From: Streptomyces verrucosisporus
GTDB lineage: Bacteria; Actinomycetota; Actinomycetes; Streptomycetales; Streptomycetaceae
DNA length: 64,000 bases
Direction of reading: 5' to 3'
Assembly (NCBI RefSeq): GCF_017114865.1
Contig: NZ_JADEYH010000011.1
Span: 1 to 64,000, forward strand
Under the pieces are notes generated by a model. It made no database searches, was not told where the DNA came from, and saw only the letters and a list, made by a program, of their open reading frames with translations. The position numbers were made by a program, and so were the translations under genes. Positions 18,023-28,050 of this stretch are shown in pieces (within the stretch, counting starts at the first letter, position 1; every line of letters starts with the position of its first letter).

Positions 18023-18712
18023 ATGCGGCTTCTCTCCGTGAACCTCGCCCGCCCCCGGTCCGTCGGCTACACCAGCGCCCCGGGCGGCCTCACCGGCATC
18101 GACAAGCGCCCGGCCGACGGCCCGGTCGCCGTCTTTGCCCCCGGCTCCGGCGGCGGCAGCGGACTGGCCGGGGACATCATCGGCGACCCGGTCTTCCACG
18201 GCGGCGACGACCAGGCGGTGTACGCCTTCGCCCGGGAGGACCTGGACGGCTGGGAGAAGGTCCTCGGCCGCGAGCTGCCGGGCGGCGTCTTCGGCGAGAA
18301 CCTCACCACCGCCGGTGCGGACGTGAACGGGGCGCTGATCGGCGAGCGCTGGCGGATCGGGCCGGACGTGGTGCTGGAGGTCTCCTGCGCCCGCACCCCC
18401 TGCCGTACCTTCGCCGGCCGGCTGGGGGAGACGGGCATCCTGCCGACGGAGCGGGGAGAGGGATGGATGAGGACGTTCACGCGGGCCGCCGCGCCCGGGG
18501 CGTACCTGCGGGTGGCCGAGCCCGGCGAGATCCGCGCCGGGGACCGGATCGAGGTCCTGCACCGGCCCGGCCACAAGGTGACCGTCTCCTTCCTCTTCCG
18601 CGCCCTGACCACCGAGCGTTCGCTGCTCCCCCGCGTCCTGGCCGCCGGCGACGCCCTGGCCTCCGTCGCACGGGAGGAGGCACTGAAGTACACGGCGAAG
18701 TACGCCTCCTGA
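18023..18712 (+). CDS. MOSC domain-containing protein
   Basis: Protein of 229 residues of the YiiM-like MOSC group. Seen are VFHGGDDQAVYAF, the GENLTT turn and the conserved cysteine segment SCARTPCRTFAGR (Cys near residue 122). MOSC proteins of this kind carry or transfer sulfur, or reduce N-hydroxylated substrates with molybdenum cofactor; no partner is seen here. No Shine-Dalgarno sequence is visible before the ATG. It stands between the LysR regulator and the SDR gene and is probably co-regulated with them. Confidence 0.92.
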   Translation: MRLLSVNLARPRSVGYTSAPGGLTGIDKRPADGPVAVFAPGSGGGSGLAGDIIGDPVFHGGDDQAVYAFAREDLDGWEKVLGRELPGGVFGENLTTAGADVNGALIGERWRIGPDVVLEVSCARTPCRTFAGRLGETGILPTERGEGWMRTFTRAAAPGAYLRVAEPGEIRAGDRIEVLHRPGHKVTVSFLFRALTTERSLLPRVLAAGDALASVAREEALKYTAKYAS

Positions 18713-18759
18713 CGCATCCGGCACACGGCCCGCCGGCCCCGGCCGGATAGCGTGCCCGT

Positions 18760-19530
18760 ATGACGACTGCACTGATCACAGGGGCCACGGCCGGTATCGG
18801 CGCCGCCTTCGCCCGGCGGCTGGCACGCGACGGGCACAACGTGGTGCTGGTCGCCCGGGACACCGAGCGGCTGCGGCGGAACGCCACCGAGCTGCACGAC
18901 CGGCACGGCGTCGAGGCGTCCATAATCACCGCCGACCTGGCCACCGACGAGGGCATCGCGGCGGTCGAGGAGCGGCTCGGCGACCGGAAGCACCCGGTGG
19001 ACCTGCTGGTCAACAACGCCGGATTCGGCAACAGGGGCCGCTATCTGGAAGTGCCGATGGCGGACGAGCTGCGCATGCTCAAGGTGCACTGCGAGGCCGT
19101 GCTGCGGCTGACCTCGGCCGCCGCCGGGAGCATGCGCGAGCGGGGCCGCGGCGGCGTCGTCAACGTGGCCTCGGTGGCGGCCTTCGTACCGCGCGGCACC
19201 TACGGCGCGTCCAAGGCGTGGGTCGTGCAGTTCACCCAGGGCGCGGCGCGGGACCTGGGGCCGTCGGGGGTGCGGCTGATGGCGCTGTGTCCGGGTTTCG
19301 TGCGCACCGAGTTCCACCGGCGCGCGGGGATGTCCGCACAGAGCGTGCCGGGCTGGATGTGGCTGAACGCCGACCGGGTGGTGGACGCGGCCCTGGAGGA
19401 CCTGGCCAGGGGGAAGACACTGTCCGTCCCGGACCCGCGCTACAAGGCGCTGCTGGGTCTGGCCCGGCTCGCGCCGCGCGGTCTGGTCTCGCGCGCCTCC
19501 TCCACCACCGGGCGCTTCAGCCCGAGGTGA
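18760..19530 (+). CDS. Short-chain dehydrogenase/reductase (SDR) family oxidoreductase
   Basis: Classical SDR of 256 residues with the NAD(P) motif TGATAGIGAAF, the structural NNAGFG, the catalytic Ser in NVASVAAF and YGASKAW (YxxxK). The overall style is the DltE-like group acting on hydroxyacyl or sterol-like substrates, but the substrate cannot be told. It is 47 bp behind the MOSC gene on the same strand, so the two may form an operon. Confidence 0.92.
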   Translation: MTTALITGATAGIGAAFARRLARDGHNVVLVARDTERLRRNATELHDRHGVEASIITADLATDEGIAAVEERLGDRKHPVDLLVNNAGFGNRGRYLEVPMADELRMLKVHCEAVLRLTSAAAGSMRERGRGGVVNVASVAAFVPRGTYGASKAWVVQFTQGAARDLGPSGVRLMALCPGFVRTEFHRRAGMSAQSVPGWMWLNADRVVDAALEDLARGKTLSVPDPRYKALLGLARLAPRGLVSRASSTTGRFSPR

Positions 19531-19604
19531 GGGGGCGCGCCATCGCTCTTACGGCAGCCCCGGCCCGGTCCCGCGCGCAGGCCGGCCCGGTCCCGCACAC
19601 GGAC

Positions 19605-19651
19605 GCGGTGAGGCCCGGTCCCCTGCGCGTCAGGGGACCGGGCCTCACCGC
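19605..19651. terminator. Perfect 21-bp stem terminator after groEL1
   Basis: Arms 19605-19625 and 19631-19651 are fully complementary (GGTGAGGCCCGGTCCCCTG core) around the loop CGCGT. It lies between the convergent SDR gene and groEL1 and can end both. Confidence 0.87.
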
Positions 19652-19681
19652 TGCGGCGGACGTACCGCGGGAGCCCGTGCC

Positions 19682-21391
<1,710 letters not shown>

Positions 21392-21413
21392 TCACAGGCA
21401 GTCTTCGCGGTGC

Positions 21414-21725
21414 TTACTTCTCGATGATCGCGAGAACGTCGCGCGCCGAGAGGACGAGGTACTCCTCGTTGTTGTACTTAACCTCGGTGCCGCCGTACTT
21501 GCTGTACAGCACGATGTCGCCGACCTTCACGTCGAGCGGCAGGCGGTTGCCGTCCTCGAAGCGGCCCGGACCGACGGCGAGGACGGTGCCCTCCTGGGGC
21601 TTCTCCTTCGCGGTGTCCGGGATGACCAGGCCGGAAGCCGTGGTCTGCTCGGCGTCGAGCGGCTGGACCACGATGCGGTCCTCGAGCGGCTTGATGGCAA
21701 CCTTGGAGCTGGTGGCGGTCGTCAC
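21414..21725 (-). CDS. groES: Co-chaperonin GroES
   Basis: 10-kDa co-chaperonin of 103 residues that caps the GroEL ring. It has [11 protein letters not shown] at the start, the mobile-loop region [16 protein letters not shown], then [20 protein letters not shown] at 21725 is chosen because GGAGG lies 7 nt upstream and the family starts there; the frame open further upstream runs through the CIRCE element and is not coding. First gene of the heat-shock operon. Confidence 0.98.
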   Translation of the reverse strand: MTTATSSKVAIKPLEDRIVVQPLDAEQTTASGLVIPDTAKEKPQEGTVLAVGPGRFEDGNRLPLDVKVGDIVLYSKYGGTEVKYNNEEYLVLSARDVLAIIEK

Positions 21726-21827
21726 GATCCGACCTCCCCCTTCGGAGATCTCGGCGGGGTTTGGATGTCTGGGGTGGCGACCTGGTAGATCCGTCGTCGC
21801 GGGTGCCGGATCTGCCCGTCGCTTGAG

Positions 21828-21854
21828 TTGGCACTCTCCATGGGGGAGTGCCAA
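21828..21854 (-). promoter_or_regulatory. CIRCE operator, promoter-proximal copy
   Basis: TTGGCACTC, nine bases, GAGTGCCAA: a near-perfect CIRCE inverted repeat just downstream of the predicted -10 box, over the likely transcription start. It is the HrcA binding site repressing groES-groEL1 at normal temperature. Confidence 0.93.
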
Positions 21855-21859
21855 TGCTG

Positions 21860-21888
21860 AGACTATGACGGCGTTAGCACTCAGTCAA
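21860..21888 (-). promoter_or_regulatory. groES-groEL1 promoter
   Basis: On the minus strand TTGACT, a 17-bp spacer and TAGTCT fit a principal-sigma promoter. The -35 box lies inside the upstream CIRCE and the -10 box ends 5 bp before the downstream CIRCE, so HrcA can block it from both sides. The leader to the GTG is about 125 nt. Confidence 0.75.
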
Positions 21889-21900
21889 CCGGAGTGCCAG
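21874..21900 (-). promoter_or_regulatory. CIRCE operator, upstream copy
   Basis: TTAGCACTC, nine bases, GAGTGCCAG: a second CIRCE with one consensus half and one half that departs by two bases. It overlaps the -35 box of the groES promoter. Confidence 0.87.
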
Positions 21901-21983
21901 CGCACGGCGCGTTGCGCGCAGGTGCGCCGGTACGCTGACCCCGTACCGCGTCACAGGTGCCCGCCCGTCAAGGAGTACCGCCG

Positions 21984-22562
21984 ATGACCGCAGAGCCCCT
22001 GCCCGGCTGGTTGCACCCGCCGCCCGGCGGCTGGACCGCCGACGACCTGGATCGGCTCCCGCCGGACGGCCCGTGCTTCGAGCTGATCGACGGAGCCCTC
22101 GTGATGACGTCCCCGCAGACCTCGTTCCACGGCCAGGTGATGCGGCGGCTGTCCAACGCCATAGAACTCGCGGCCCCCCACGACCTGTGGGTCGAGTTCG
22201 AGATGACGATCCGGCTGGGGAAGCGCCAGCGCCCGGGGCCCGACATCCTCGTCGTCAGCGGTCCGCCACATGACGAACGCACCGCGTACCTCCCCGAGGA
22301 GGTCGTGCTCGTCGTCGAGATCGTCTCCGAGGAGTCGGCCGTGCTGGACCGCGAGACCAAACCGCTGAAGTACGCCCGGGCCGGCATCCGCCACTTCTGG
22401 CGAGTGGAGAAGGAAGACCGCAAGCCGGTCGTGCACGTCTACGAGCTCGACGACACCACCGGCACATACGTCCCCACCGGGATTCACCGCGACAAGCTCG
22501 TCCTCCCGGTGCCTTTCCCCATGGACATCGACCTGACCACGTTGTACCGCGCGCCGCGGTGA
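21984..22562 (+). CDS. Uma2 family (DUF820) putative restriction endonuclease-fold protein
   Basis: Protein of 192 residues with the PD-(D/E)xK-like Uma2 layout: FELIDGALVM, then RPGPDILVV, VVLVVEIVSEES and TKPLKYARAGIRHFW. The acidic/lysine pattern PD, E and K of the nuclease core is kept. These genes occur in many copies in cyanobacteria and Streptomyces; their biological role is unknown. AAGGAG stands 8 nt before ATG 21984. It is divergent from groES and 7 bp upstream of a methyltransferase gene. Confidence 0.9.
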   Translation: MTAEPLPGWLHPPPGGWTADDLDRLPPDGPCFELIDGALVMTSPQTSFHGQVMRRLSNAIELAAPHDLWVEFEMTIRLGKRQRPGPDILVVSGPPHDERTAYLPEEVVLVVEIVSEESAVLDRETKPLKYARAGIRHFWRVEKEDRKPVVHVYELDDTTGTYVPTGIHRDKLVLPVPFPMDIDLTTLYRAPR

Positions 22563-22569
22563 CGGGCCG

Positions 22570-23772
22570 ATGAGCACCGACCCGGCCGTCGGCGGCCCCC
22601 TCTCCGCCTTCCAGCGCCTGCTGACCGACGAGGGGCAGGCCCTGCTGGCGAAGCTGCGGTCCTACGACCCCGGGCGGGAGCTGGCCGTCGCCACCCGGCT
22701 GCGCCGCGACCACCCGGCCGAGCTGGTCTCGGCGGCCATCGCCCAGACCCGGCTGCGGCAGCGGGCGGCGGCGAAGTTCGGGGCGGAGGACGCGGCACGG
22801 ATGTACTTCACCCCCGACGGCGTGGAGCAGGCCACCCGCGCGAGCGTGGCCGCGTACCGCGCCGGCCGCTTCGCCGCCCTCGGGGTGCGGTCCCTGGCCG
22901 ACCTGTGCTGCGGCAACGGCGGCGACGCCGTCGCGCTGGCCCGCGCCGGGATCGGGGTCCTGGCCGTCGACCGCTCCCCGCTGGCCTGCGCCGTCACCCG
23001 CGCCAACGCCGGGGCGCTGGGCCTGTCCGAGCTGATCGAGGTGCGCTGCGCGGACGTGGCGGAGGTGGACACGGCCGGCTTCGACGCCGTCTTCGCCGAT
23101 CCGGCCCGCCGCGGCGGACGCGGCCGGATCTTCGACCCCGAGGCGTACTCGCCGCCGCTGTCCTGGGCGGTGGAGGCCGCCCGGCGCGCCCCGCTCGCCG
23201 CGCTGAAGGTGGCCCCCGGCATCCCGCACGAGGCGGTGCCCGAGGGCGCGGCGGCGGAGTGGATCTCCGACGGCGGGGACGTCAAGGAGGCCGTGCTGTG
23301 GTTCGGCGCCGCCTCGCACGGGGCGCCCCGGGTGCGCGCCACCCTGCTGCCCGGCCCCCGCACCCTGGACTCCGCCGGCCTGCCGGATCCCCCCTCCGGC
23401 CCCGTCGGCCGCTATCTGTACGAGCCGGACGGCGCGGTGATCCGGGCGCACCTGGTCGCGGAGGTGGCCGAGCTGGTCGGCGGACGCCTGATCGACCCGA
23501 CCATCGCCTACGTCACCTCCGACGAGCACCGCCCGACGCCGTACGCGACCGCGTACGAGATCACCGGCACCCTCCCCTTCAACGTCAAGCGGCTGAAGGC
23601 GCTGCTGCGCGAGCGCGGTGTCGGGACGCTGACGGTCAAGAAGCGCGGCTCGGCGGTCGAACCGGAGGAGCTGCGCCGGAAGGTGAAGCCGTCCGGCCCG
23701 CATTCGGCCACGGTCTTCCTCACCCGCGCCGCGGGCGCCCCGACGATGCTCCTGGGCCACCCGCTCCGCTGA
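22570..23772 (+). CDS. THUMP-like domain class I SAM-dependent methyltransferase
   Basis: Protein of 400 residues with the SAM-binding motif DLCCGNGGDAVALA (near residue 114), the acidic strand end VLAVDRSP, and VFADPARRGGRGR in the motif IV position. A C-terminal THUMP-like part follows (about 330-400, with PFNVKRLKALLRERGVG and TVKKRGSAVEPEELRRK). The lineup suggests an RNA base methyltransferase, but the target is not known. It follows the first Uma2 gene by 7 bp and is probably cotranscribed. Confidence 0.9.
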   Translation: MSTDPAVGGPLSAFQRLLTDEGQALLAKLRSYDPGRELAVATRLRRDHPAELVSAAIAQTRLRQRAAAKFGAEDAARMYFTPDGVEQATRASVAAYRAGRFAALGVRSLADLCCGNGGDAVALARAGIGVLAVDRSPLACAVTRANAGALGLSELIEVRCADVAEVDTAGFDAVFADPARRGGRGRIFDPEAYSPPLSWAVEAARRAPLAALKVAPGIPHEAVPEGAAAEWISDGGDVKEAVLWFGAASHGAPRVRATLLPGPRTLDSAGLPDPPSGPVGRYLYEPDGAVIRAHLVAEVAELVGGRLIDPTIAYVTSDEHRPTPYATAYEITGTLPFNVKRLKALLRERGVGTLTVKKRGSAVEPEELRRKVKPSGPHSATVFLTRAAGAPTMLLGHPLR

Positions 23773-23895
23773 CGGGGACACCCGTACGGGTGATGGTCAC
23801 GCGTTCCGGTCCGGGTGGCGCACGGGCCGCGAACAATCGCTCGCGGGGCACCCGGTGCGGCGTAGCCTGACATCAGCGACACGGGGAGGACAGCC

Positions 23896-24516
23896 ATGGC
23901 CGCCGACCCCATCACCGAGCCGATGAACGAGCCGCAGGACCCCATCGATCTGCTGATCGCGTTCGAAAAGGCCGCAGACGCGCCGATTCGAGCCGAGTAC
24001 GTCGAGGGGACGATGATCGTGGCACCGCGGCCCGACGACCACCACAACGACGCCGCGACCGAGTTCTACCTCCAACTGCGCTCGGCCGGTTTCCGGCTGG
24101 CCGGCATCGGAAGCGGATACCGTCTGGCTCTGCAAGGGGAGACGCGCTCCCTGCTGATCCCGGACTTCTACGTGAGACGGCGGAAGCCCACCGAACTCGA
24201 CGAGGCGTACCGCAGGGCGCACCGGGGCTGGTACTCCATCGAGCTGCTCGCGCTGGCCGGGGAGATCACCTCCACCAACCACGAGACCGACACCGGCCCG
24301 AAGTACCGCGGCTACGCCGCCGCCGGGGCGCCCGTCTACGTGCTCGTCCACCGGCAGGAGAAGAAGGCGTACGCCTTCTCCGACCCGGTGCGGGAGGAGG
24401 ACCCGGCCAAGGCCCACTACGCGACACGGGTCGAGGTGGACCTCGGCCGGCTCCTCTCCCTTCCCGCCTCCTACCCCGCGCTGGACACCGCTCCGCTGCT
24501 GGAGAGCCGGGACTGA
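23896..24516 (+). CDS. Second Uma2 family (DUF820) protein
   Basis: Protein of 206 residues, a divergent paralogue of the gene at 21984-22562. It shows RAEYVEGTMIVAPRP, LLIPDFYVRRRKP, GWYSIELLALAGEITSTNHETD and TGPKYRGYAAAGAPVYVLV. The PD and K positions are kept, but the motif with E-x-K is less standard (IELLAL instead of VEIVS). GGAGG lies 7 nt before the ATG. No partner gene is recognised. It is convergent with the tsaD operon. Confidence 0.87.
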   Translation: MAADPITEPMNEPQDPIDLLIAFEKAADAPIRAEYVEGTMIVAPRPDDHHNDAATEFYLQLRSAGFRLAGIGSGYRLALQGETRSLLIPDFYVRRRKPTELDEAYRRAHRGWYSIELLALAGEITSTNHETDTGPKYRGYAAAGAPVYVLVHRQEKKAYAFSDPVREEDPAKAHYATRVEVDLGRLLSLPASYPALDTAPLLESRD

Positions 24517-24530
24517 GGCCGCGCGGCCGG

Positions 24531-24794
24531 TCACGGCACGTCGGCGTCCGCGCTCTCGAAGCGCCAGCGGTGGACCGGACGGTGGAGCAACTCCTGTGGT
24601 GGTGAGGGTAGTTCGGGGAGCTCGGCCTCGTAGGGGGCGTCCCACCAGGTGATGACCAGGACGCGGTCGGCAGGTGCGGTGAAGGTCTCGCGGCGCGGGG
24701 GCGCGGGGTCGAGCGCCTGGGCGCGGGCCCACTCCAGCAGCTCGGCCCCGCGGCCGTCCGCCGCGCGGGCCTCCCACATCAGGGCGACGGTCAT
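24531..24794 (-). CDS. Conserved small protein coupled to tsaD
   Basis: Protein of 87 residues: [24 protein letters not shown] and later [10 protein letters not shown], the look of a ferredoxin-like or ABM-type (monooxygenase-like) barrel in which a single domain starts with a short beta strand and helix. It starts within the tsaD stop codon (ATGA overlap), so it is translated with it. It is last in the tsaB-rimI-tsaD operon. The function is not known. Confidence 0.75.
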   Translation of the reverse strand: MTVALMWEARAADGRGAELLEWARAQALDPAPPRRETFTAPADRVLVITWWDAPYEAELPELPSPPQELLHRPVHRWRFESADADVP

Positions 24795-25906
24795 GAGTAG
24801 AGGTTCTCCGCGCTCGTCTCGTGCACGTGGTCGTGGCTGTGGCCGTGCGCGCCGCTGTGCGAGACGCCCGGGACGTGCGGCTCGGTGACCGGCAGGGAGG
24901 AGTCGGCCGACAGGTCCCAGTCGGAGGGGGCCCGGTCGCGGGCGACCATCTCGGCGCCCAGGGCCGCGACCATCGCGCCGTTGTCGGTGCACAGTTTCGG
25001 GCGCGGTACCCGCAGGGTGATCCCGGCCGTCTCGCAGCGTGCCCGGGCCATCGCGCGCAGCCGCGAGTTGGCCGCGACGCCGCCGCCGATCATCAGGTGG
25101 TCCACCCCCTCGTCCCGGCAGGCGCGCACCGCCTTGCGGGTCAGCACGTCGGTGACCGCCTCCTGGAAGGACGCGGCGACGTCGGCGACGGGCACCTCCT
25201 CGCCCGCGCTCCGCTTCGCCTCGATCCAGCGGGCGACGGCGGTCTTCAGGCCGGAGAAGGAGAAGTCGTAGGGCGCGTCGCGCGGGCCGGTCAGCCCGCG
25301 CGGGAAGGCGATGGCGTCCGGGTCGCCCTCGCGGGCGTAGCGGTCGATGACGGGTCCGCCGGGGAAGCCGAGGTTCAGCACCCTGGCGACCTTGTCGAAC
25401 GCCTCGCCCGCCGCGTCGTCGATGGTGGCGCCCAGCGGGCGCACGTCGGAGGTGATGTCGGAGGACAGCAGCAGCGAGGAGTGGCCGCCGGAGACCAGCA
25501 GCGCCATGGTCGGCTCGGGCAGCGCGCCGTGTTCGAGCTGGTCGACGCAGATGTGCGAGGCGAGGTGGTTGACGCCGTACAGCGGCTTGCCCAGCGCGTA
25601 CGCGTACGCCTTGGCCGCCGAGACGCCCACCAGCAGCGCGCCGGCCAGGCCGGGGCCGGCGGTGACGGCGATCCCGTCGAGGTCGCTCGCGGCGACGCCG
25701 GCGTCCTTCAGGGCGCGCTCGACGGTGGGGACCATCGCCTCCAGGTGGGCGCGGCTGGCGACCTCGGGCACCACGCCGCCGTACCGGGCGTGCTCGTCCA
25801 CGCTGGAGGCCACCGCGTCGGCGAGCAGCGTGTGCCCGCGCACGATGCCCACGCCGGTCTCGTCGCAGGAGGTCTCGATGCCGAGGACCAGGGGTTCGTC
25901 AGCCAT
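24791..25906 (-). CDS. tsaD: tRNA N6-threonylcarbamoyladenosine transferase TsaD
   Basis: Catalytic ASKHA-fold subunit that transfers the threonylcarbamoyl group to A37 of ANN-decoding tRNAs, with TsaB and TsaE. It has 371 residues. [15 protein letters not shown] opens the ATPase fold. The metal-binding H-x3-H motif is NHLASHI (His near 117 and 121), then [19 protein letters not shown] and [11 protein letters not shown]. The last 30 residues are unusual: [14 protein letters not shown], a His-rich extension beyond the family fold. Its ATG overlaps the end of rimI. Confidence 0.97.
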   Translation of the reverse strand: MADEPLVLGIETSCDETGVGIVRGHTLLADAVASSVDEHARYGGVVPEVASRAHLEAMVPTVERALKDAGVAASDLDGIAVTAGPGLAGALLVGVSAAKAYAYALGKPLYGVNHLASHICVDQLEHGALPEPTMALLVSGGHSSLLLSSDITSDVRPLGATIDDAAGEAFDKVARVLNLGFPGGPVIDRYAREGDPDAIAFPRGLTGPRDAPYDFSFSGLKTAVARWIEAKRSAGEEVPVADVAASFQEAVTDVLTRKAVRACRDEGVDHLMIGGGVAANSRLRAMARARCETAGITLRVPRPKLCTDNGAMVAALGAEMVARDRAPSDWDLSADSSLPVTEPHVPGVSHSGAHGHSHDHVHETSAENLYS

Positions 25907-26498
25907 GGGTCGTCGTTCCTTGGTGTTCCGTTGCGGGGTCGGGGGCCGGGTCCGGCGCGGTGTCCGTCGCGGGGTCCTGTACGTGACCGGCCGGGCGGCG
26001 CATCACGAGGGCGTCCACGTTCCCGGGCTGGTAGTAGCCGCGGCGCAGGCCGATGGTCTCGAAGCCGAAGCGCTCGTACAGACGCCGGGCGCGGTCGTTG
26101 TCCACCCGGACCTCCAGCAGGACCTCGTGGCACTCGAAGCCGGTGGCGGCGGTGAGCAGCGTGGTGAGCAGCCGGGCGCCCAGTCCGGTGCCCCAGTGGT
26201 CGCGGGCGGCGGCGATGGTCTGGACGTCCCCGGTGCCGCCCGTGGCGGCGAGTCCGCCGTAGCCGACGACGCGGCCCCCGCCGTCCTCGGCGACGAGGTA
26301 GCGGCGGGTGGCGTGCGGGCCGCGCGCTCGGGCGAGTTCGGACCAGAACAGGGCGGGGGACCAGGCGTCGTGGGGGAACAGCTCCCGCTCCAGCTCCAGC
26401 ACCGGTTCGATGTCCCACCAGCGCATCTCGCGCAGGACGGGCTGCCGGAGGGCCTGTCCGGCGGGCTGCTCGGCGGGCTGCTCGGGTGGCACGGTCAC
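25899..26498 (-). CDS. rimI: Ribosomal protein S18-alanine N-acetyltransferase RimI
   Basis: GNAT acetyltransferase of 199 residues, with the core [20 protein letters not shown], the acetyl-CoA loop [12 protein letters not shown] and [19 protein letters not shown]. It is N-terminally extended by a Pro/Gln segment and C-terminally by Asp-Pro-Ala repeats of no clear role. RimI acetylates the N-terminus of protein S18 and is usually found with tsaB and tsaD, as here. GTG start overlaps the tsaB stop (GTGA). Confidence 0.95.
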   Translation of the reverse strand: MTVPPEQPAEQPAGQALRQPVLREMRWWDIEPVLELERELFPHDAWSPALFWSELARARGPHATRRYLVAEDGGGRVVGYGGLAATGGTGDVQTIAAARDHWGTGLGARLLTTLLTAATGFECHEVLLEVRVDNDRARRLYERFGFETIGLRRGYYQPGNVDALVMRRPAGHVQDPATDTAPDPAPDPATEHQGTTTHG

Positions 26499-27184
26499 CG
26501 GGGCGTGACCACCTTGTAGTTGGCGGGCACCTTCGCGTCCGGGCGCCGCAGGTACAGCGGCAGCGGAGGCAGGAAGCCCCCGGCCTCACCACCGTCGCCG
26601 GTGCCTGCCGCGAGGCGCTCGGCGGCCAGCGCCGCCAGCGCGGCCGCCGAGACGTGTTCGGGCAGGTCCTCGCGTACGCCGGTGAAGGTGTCCGCGTACA
26701 GCCGGGCCCCCATGCCCACCGCGGGAACGCCGGCGACCAGCTCGGCGATGTCGGCCGGGCGGTCCACGGCCGGGTCCCCGAGGCGGGTGCGGGCGTCGGC
26801 GTAGCGCGCCCAGTACACCTCCTTGCGGCGGGCGTCGGTGGCGACGACGAAGGGGCCTTCCAGTCCGGCCTCCCCGGCGGCGTGGGCGATGCCGTCCAGC
26901 GTGCACAGGCCGTGGACGGGGATGCCGCGGGCGGCACCGACGGTCGTCGCCGTCATCAGCCCGACCCGCAGGCCGGTGTACGGGCCGGGTCCGACGCCGA
27001 CGACGATGCCGGTCACGTCGCCGAGCGTGGCACCGGCCTCGGCCAGGACGCGGTCGACGGCCGGGAGCAGCAGTTCGCCGTGGCGGCGGGCGTCCACCTC
27101 GTCGGCGGCTGCGAGGGTCCTCGTCCCGTCGTGCAGGGCGACGGTGACGGCGGGGGTTGCGGTATCCAGAGCGAGCAGGAGCAC
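26495..27184 (-). CDS. tsaB: TsaB, t6A synthesis partner of TsaD
   Basis: ASKHA-fold protein of 229 residues without catalytic activity of its own; it dimerises with TsaD and is needed for threonylcarbamoyl transfer to tRNA. It has LLLALDTATPAVTVAL, the strongly conserved GVGPGPYTGLRVGLMTA, and VATDARRKEVYWA. GTG start; first gene of tsaB-rimI-tsaD-small protein, in which all genes overlap by 4-8 nt. tsaE, the third component, lies 1.9 kb away in another unit on the same strand. Confidence 0.96.
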   Translation of the reverse strand: MLLLALDTATPAVTVALHDGTRTLAAADEVDARRHGELLLPAVDRVLAEAGATLGDVTGIVVGVGPGPYTGLRVGLMTATTVGAARGIPVHGLCTLDGIAHAAGEAGLEGPFVVATDARRKEVYWARYADARTRLGDPAVDRPADIAELVAGVPAVGMGARLYADTFTGVREDLPEHVSAAALAALAAERLAAGTGDGGEAGGFLPPLPLYLRRPDAKVPANYKVVTPR

Positions 27185-27350
27185 GCTCTCAGCCTACGGC
27201 GCGCCGCGGACCGCCGGTGCCCGCCCGCGGCACGGCGACCGCTACCGACTGCTACCGTCGGACTTACGATCACACCGGTCCTCCAGGGCTCCGAAAAGGG
27301 CTTCGGCAGGCCGGCGGGTGAAGCGGCGAGTACCGGAGGCGGGCGAGACG

Positions 27351-27962
27351 GTGGCACGGAACAGCGCGGGTACGTTCGTGGCCGGGCTGACCGCGGCGGC
27401 GCTCGCCGTCGTCGGCTTCCTGGCCTACCAGGCGTCCGCCGCGCGGGACCGGAACGGGCCCGCCGGTGAGCGCGGGGCCGCCGCGTCGGCCTCCCCCTCC
27501 CCCTCCCCCGACGCCGCGCGGAAGGACGCCCGGGCCCGCGACGAGGACCGTGAGAAGTCCGGGGAGCGCGAGGAGGCCGCGCTGCCCGCCGACTCCGGCT
27601 CCGGCGAGCGCGTCGTGTACTCCCTGCGGGGCGACCGGGTCTGGCTGGTGGGCGCGAACGAGCAGGTCACCCGGACCTACCGCGTCGTCCCCGGTGCGGT
27701 GGACCCGCTGCCGGGCGAGTACACCGTGAGCGAGAGCGGCCGCACCGAGCGCGTCACCGGGTCCGACGGGGTGCCCGTCGCCCATGTGGTGCTGTTCACG
27801 CAGGTGGACGGGGTCGTGGTGGGCTTCAGCGCCGCCGTGGACGGCTCACTGCCCGAGGGGCCGCCGAAGGAGGGCACGGGCGGCGTCCGCTCCAGGGCCG
27901 CGGACGGCGAGGCGATGTGGCGGTTCGCCACGGCGGGCACGAAGGTCGTCGTCGTCCCCTGA
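27351..27962 (+). CDS. Membrane-anchored or secreted hypothetical protein
   Basis: About 203 residues from GTG 27351. The first segment FVAGLTAAALAVVGFLAYQA is a signal anchor. A Ser/Pro and charged linker follows (about residues 35-85). Then comes a beta-rich domain of about 115 residues (VVYSLRGDRVWLVGANEQ, then YRVVPGAVDPLPGEYTV) that recalls the ending of L,D-transpeptidase-like or carboxypeptidase-associated domains, but I see no HxxxxxC motif. GGAGG lies 11 nt upstream; an alternative GTG at 27318 would add 11 residues. It is divergent from tsaB. Confidence 0.8.
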   Translation: MARNSAGTFVAGLTAAALAVVGFLAYQASAARDRNGPAGERGAAASASPSPSPDAARKDARARDEDREKSGEREEAALPADSGSGERVVYSLRGDRVWLVGANEQVTRTYRVVPGAVDPLPGEYTVSESGRTERVTGSDGVPVAHVVLFTQVDGVVVGFSAAVDGSLPEGPPKEGTGGVRSRAADGEAMWRFATAGTKVVVVP

Positions 27963-28050
27963 GCCGTGGGCCTCGCCGGCCGGTGTTTGCCCTCCCGCTG
28001 TTCGAACAAACGGTGGACAGGCAGGCGAGCGGCTGGAGGTGGGGCGGAAG

